A DNA stretch of 17,173 nucleotides, taken from assembly GCA_964498585.1 (NCBI GenBank), contig CAZCHH010000068.1, forward strand, positions 1 through 17,173. Direction: 5' to 3'. The position numbers were made by a program, and so were the translations under genes. Positions 15,227 to 17,173 of the stretch are shown piece by piece. How positions within the stretch are numbered: the stretch's first letter is position 1; every line of letters begins with the position of its first letter. Under the pieces are notes generated by a model that saw nothing but the letters and a program-made list of their open reading frames with translations, had not been told where the DNA came from and searched no databases. Origin of the DNA: JAAYJM01 sp964498585. Lineage in GTDB: Bacteria > Bacteroidota > Ignavibacteria > Kapaibacteriales > UBA2268.

Positions 15227-16168
15227 ATGAAATATCTAAAATCAAATTTATTAGCATTATTGCTTATATCAGCATTAATTTTTGCAAGCTGTGAAGACAG
15301 CAATGACCCTGTAGTGCCAGATGTTAAGGATGTAAATCCTCCAACAAATTTAATGGCTAATGCAAAAGATGACTCAACAATAGTTATCAAATTTACTCCT
15401 TCAATATCCAGAGATAGTTCTAACTTCAAAGATTATGTCCTTTATATTTCACCCGGAACCGATAAAAAAGTTATTGATAAATCAAGTAATATGGTTACAA
15501 TTACTGGTTTACAATCCGGTACAATATATACTTTTTCAGTTGCAGCAAGAAATACAAATGAAAAAGAAAGTGCAAAAGCAAATGTTTCCTGGGCAACAGC
15601 AACCCGATTCAATAATATAAGATTATATGAAACTAATTCAGATTTTGGAAGCGGCTTAGAGCTATTTAATTCAGAAACACAAAAGCCGGCAAATTATAAA
15701 ATTGCTGATAGCGATAAATGGGATTTAGCTTTAGATACAAGAAATGAATCTTTTGACTTCGGGTCACCATTTCTCACTTCGTATGATATTCCATCTCCAC
15801 GTAGAACTAATATAAAAATTCCAAAAGACAGCTGGACTGGTGTTAATTCTTTAGATGATGTATTCGATACCGAAGTGCTAAATCCTAATGAAGAACAATT
15901 GATTAATTTTAACGGTGTTACTAAAGGTTTCGTTATTGCTGTAAAAACAGAAGATAACCATTTTGCAAAAATATTTGTAAAAGCAGTTGACGGCAAAATC
16001 CTTCAAGGAACAGCCAATAACAGATATATCGAAGTTGATATTTCTTATCAGAAAACTGCTAATATCCCTTATGCAAAAGTAAAACCATTTGAAGAAAATG
16101 ATAATCATCCAAATTCACTTAATTCTAATTTAAAAGTTTCAAAAACTAAAAAGGTTTTTACTGAATAA
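15227..16168 (+). CDS. Surface lipoprotein with fibronectin type III domain and HmuY-like C-terminus
   Basis: 313 residues. The lipobox is IFASC with Cys22, followed by EDSNDP, whose Asp/Glu after Cys suits surface export in Bacteroidota. An FN3 domain covers about 37-126: it opens NPPTNLMANAKDDSTIVIKF and contains YVLYISPGTDKKVIDKS and TITGLQSGTIYTFSVAARNT. The C-terminal part (about 150-285) has DKWDLALDTRNE and GFVIAVKTEDNHFAKIFVKA, patterned like HmuY-type lipoproteins ('WDIAF' and 'V.T.DG.YAKI'). HmuY homologues bind haem or are of unknown role. AAGGAG 9 bases before ATG fixes the start. The next exported protein starts 19 bases later, so these are one operon. The HmuY link is from pattern only. 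Confidence 0.75.
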   Translation: MKYLKSNLLALLLISALIFASCEDSNDPVVPDVKDVNPPTNLMANAKDDSTIVIKFTPSISRDSSNFKDYVLYISPGTDKKVIDKSSNMVTITGLQSGTIYTFSVAARNTNEKESAKANVSWATATRFNNIRLYETNSDFGSGLELFNSETQKPANYKIADSDKWDLALDTRNESFDFGSPFLTSYDIPSPRRTNIKIPKDSWTGVNSLDDVFDTEVLNPNEEQLINFNGVTKGFVIAVKTEDNHFAKIFVKAVDGKILQGTANNRYIEVDISYQKTANIPYAKVKPFEENDNHPNSLNSNLKVSKTKKVFTE

Positions 16169-16187
16169 GCAATAAAGGTCATAAAAA

Positions 16188-16688
16188 ATGAAAAGAAATG
16201 TTGTAATTTTCTTTTTAATCTTTTGCTTTAGTTTTACTTTTGTTTTTGCTCAAACTGCAGCAGAAAGCAAAAAAACTAAAACATCGACAACTAAAAACGT
16301 TCAGGAAACAAAAAAGATTTCTGAACCAGCTCAGCAATCTGCAAAAAAATCCAAAACTTCTAATAAAAAAGAAGCTTTAAAAACTCCGGCAAAAAAGACT
16401 AAACCTACTGTCGGAGTAGTTATTTCATTACTTGATTTTGCTACAGGCGCTAGTGGTGAAGTAAATAAAGAAAAAGCTCTAGAATTAGTAAATAATGGAC
16501 AACCATTAGCTATAAAGGTAGGAACTAAAAAAAAACCAGTAATTTATTTAGTTGTCAATCCTGATGGTACAATTGCTAATAAAAAATTAGCTGAACTTGC
16601 TGATGCTAAAGTTGGAATTATAGGCAAAATTAAAAAACGTAATGGAATTAATGTTATTATTAGTGATATTATTGAACAATATAAATAG
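16188..16688 (+). CDS. Exported protein with Lys-rich linker and unknown C-terminal domain
   Basis: 166 residues. The signal peptide is MKRNVV...FVFA (1-21) with cleavage before Gln22, which might become pyroglutamate if exported beside the cyclotransferase encoded upstream in this window. Residues 24-73 are a Lys/Thr/Ala-rich, low-complexity linker (SKKTKTSTTKNVQETKK). The C-terminal domain (74-166) is a compact beta-rich unit with VGVVISLLDFATGASGEVNK, GTKKKPVIYLVVNPDGTI and AKVGIIGKIKKRNGINVIIS. I do not recognise it; the ending 'G.I...NGI.VI...' resembles a small OB- or barrel-like fold. The gene is 19 bases after the FN3 lipoprotein and is closed by a terminator, so it is likely its partner. 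Confidence 0.8.
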   Translation: MKRNVVIFFLIFCFSFTFVFAQTAAESKKTKTSTTKNVQETKKISEPAQQSAKKSKTSNKKEALKTPAKKTKPTVGVVISLLDFATGASGEVNKEKALELVNNGQPLAIKVGTKKKPVIYLVVNPDGTIANKKLAELADAKVGIIGKIKKRNGINVIISDIIEQYK

Positions 16689-16713
16689 TATCATTTATTA
16701 ATAATTTACAATT

Positions 16714-16748
16714 AAAAAGCAACTCACTCTTTGTGGGTTGCTTTTTTT
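16714..16748 (+). terminator. Rho-independent terminator of the secreted-protein unit
   Basis: AAAAAGCAACTCAC (16714-16727) pairs with GTGGGTTGCTTTTT (16733-16746) with one T-G wobble and a 5-base loop, followed by T to 16748. It lies 26 bases after the stop at 16688. Confidence 0.9.
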
Positions 16749-16983
16749 ATTTTATTTATATTTCAGAACTTCAGAAATAGTGTTTTTACCACATAATTTT
16801 ATATATGCTTATTAAAAATCTATTTCGAATATAAGCGAAGTAAGATTTTTGTCAATGCGAAAAACCTCACAAGTCATTGATAGTGTAGTAATTCGTTGAA
16901 AAGCTTATTATAGCTTCTTGTCATTCCGACCCCCCCGATAAAGGAAGACCTTTATTTAAATAGAGATGAAATAATTACACACT

Positions 16984-17065
16984 GTCATTCTGAGCGGAGC
17001 GAAGAATCCAGAAAAAAAACCTTTTAACCACAATTCTCTGGATTCTTCACTTCGTTCAGAATGAC
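16984..17065. repeat. 29-bp inverted-repeat pair of the GTCATTCTGAGCG type
   Basis: The left arm (16984-17012) begins GTCATTCTGAGCGGAGCGAA and ends GAATCCAGA. The right arm (17037-17065) is its reverse complement with 3 changes in 29 bases, all of which would still pair as G-U in RNA. They are separated by a 24-base A-rich loop. This is the widespread intergenic palindromic repeat whose translation reads SERSEES. A partial further copy is near 16917-16930 (TTGTCATTCCGA). Confidence 0.85.
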
Positions 17066-17080
17066 CGACAAATGTAAAGA

Positions 17081-17108
17081 TGTCATTCTGACGAATGCCA
17101 GAATGACA
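17081..17108. repeat. Second, shorter inverted repeat of the same family
   Basis: TGTCATTCTG (17081-17090) and CAGAATGACA (17099-17108) are perfect complements around an 8-base loop, sharing the GTCATTCTG end with the larger pair. A separate small palindrome, ACGGAA/TTCCGT, follows at 17120-17132. No gene is supported between 16749 and the window end. Confidence 0.75.
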
Positions 17109-17173
17109 ACACCCATATAACGGAAGTTCCGTAAAAATTTCAAAAAAAAACAACACTAACCTGTTGCAATAAA

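Noticed and set aside
16956..17156. Minus-strand frame containing GHSERSEES
   Set aside because: It is the translation of the GTCATTCTGAGCG intergenic repeat, a known source of false genes.
1..17173. CRISPR array, complete insertion sequence or phage region
   Set aside because: No regularly spaced direct repeats, transposase, integrase or phage structural gene was seen.

Overview
This is an AT-rich stretch (roughly 30% G+C by eye) of a bacterial chromosome. Several features point to the Bacteroidota/Chlorobi (FCB) group, possibly an Ignavibacteria- or Kapabacteria-like lineage. There are promoter boxes of the TTG-N20-TANNTTTG type, lipoproteins with Bacteroidota-style lipoboxes, a SPOR-domain protein, a glutaminyl cyclotransferase and an HmuY/FN3-type surface lipoprotein. 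The taxonomic call is inference; there is no rRNA or universal marker beyond MurG and a tRNA.

Left end (1-1860): the most unusual region. A broken VanZ-like membrane gene is followed by two about 125-bp structured elements, near 353-481 and 1171-1298. Between them sits one promoterless methyltransferase gene. The elements have the layout of integron attC recombination sites: short outer R boxes, inner L boxes with one conserved mismatch, and a variable hairpin centre. The start of the methyltransferase unit (GTTGTGCG) is perfectly complementary to the R'' box after the gene (CGCACAAC). This is the signature of a mobile gene cassette. A truncated third cassette and a patch of decayed repeats follow. 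No integrase lies in the window.

Middle left (1858-6190): a COG4276-type SRPBCC protein, a large uncharacterised four-TM coiled-coil protein closed by a strong terminator, then a FabI/FabL-like enoyl reductase and a short-chain acyl-CoA dehydrogenase that look co-transcribed (lipid metabolism).

Middle (6140-10510): a minus-strand tRNA-His with a clear Bacteroidota promoter and a downstream terminator, a minus-strand lipoprotein, then a plus-strand envelope operon: TPR-like/SPOR protein, glutaminyl-peptide cyclotransferase lipoprotein and murG.

Right (10514-17173): a 1061-residue single-chain type IIG restriction-modification enzyme convergent with murG; then mscL and a UPF0316/DUF2179 membrane protein; then a two-gene unit for secreted proteins (FN3/HmuY-like lipoprotein plus a Lys-rich exported protein) ending in a rho-independent terminator. 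The last 200 bases are a nest of inverted repeats of the familiar 'GTCATTCTGAGCG..GAAGAATC' kind.
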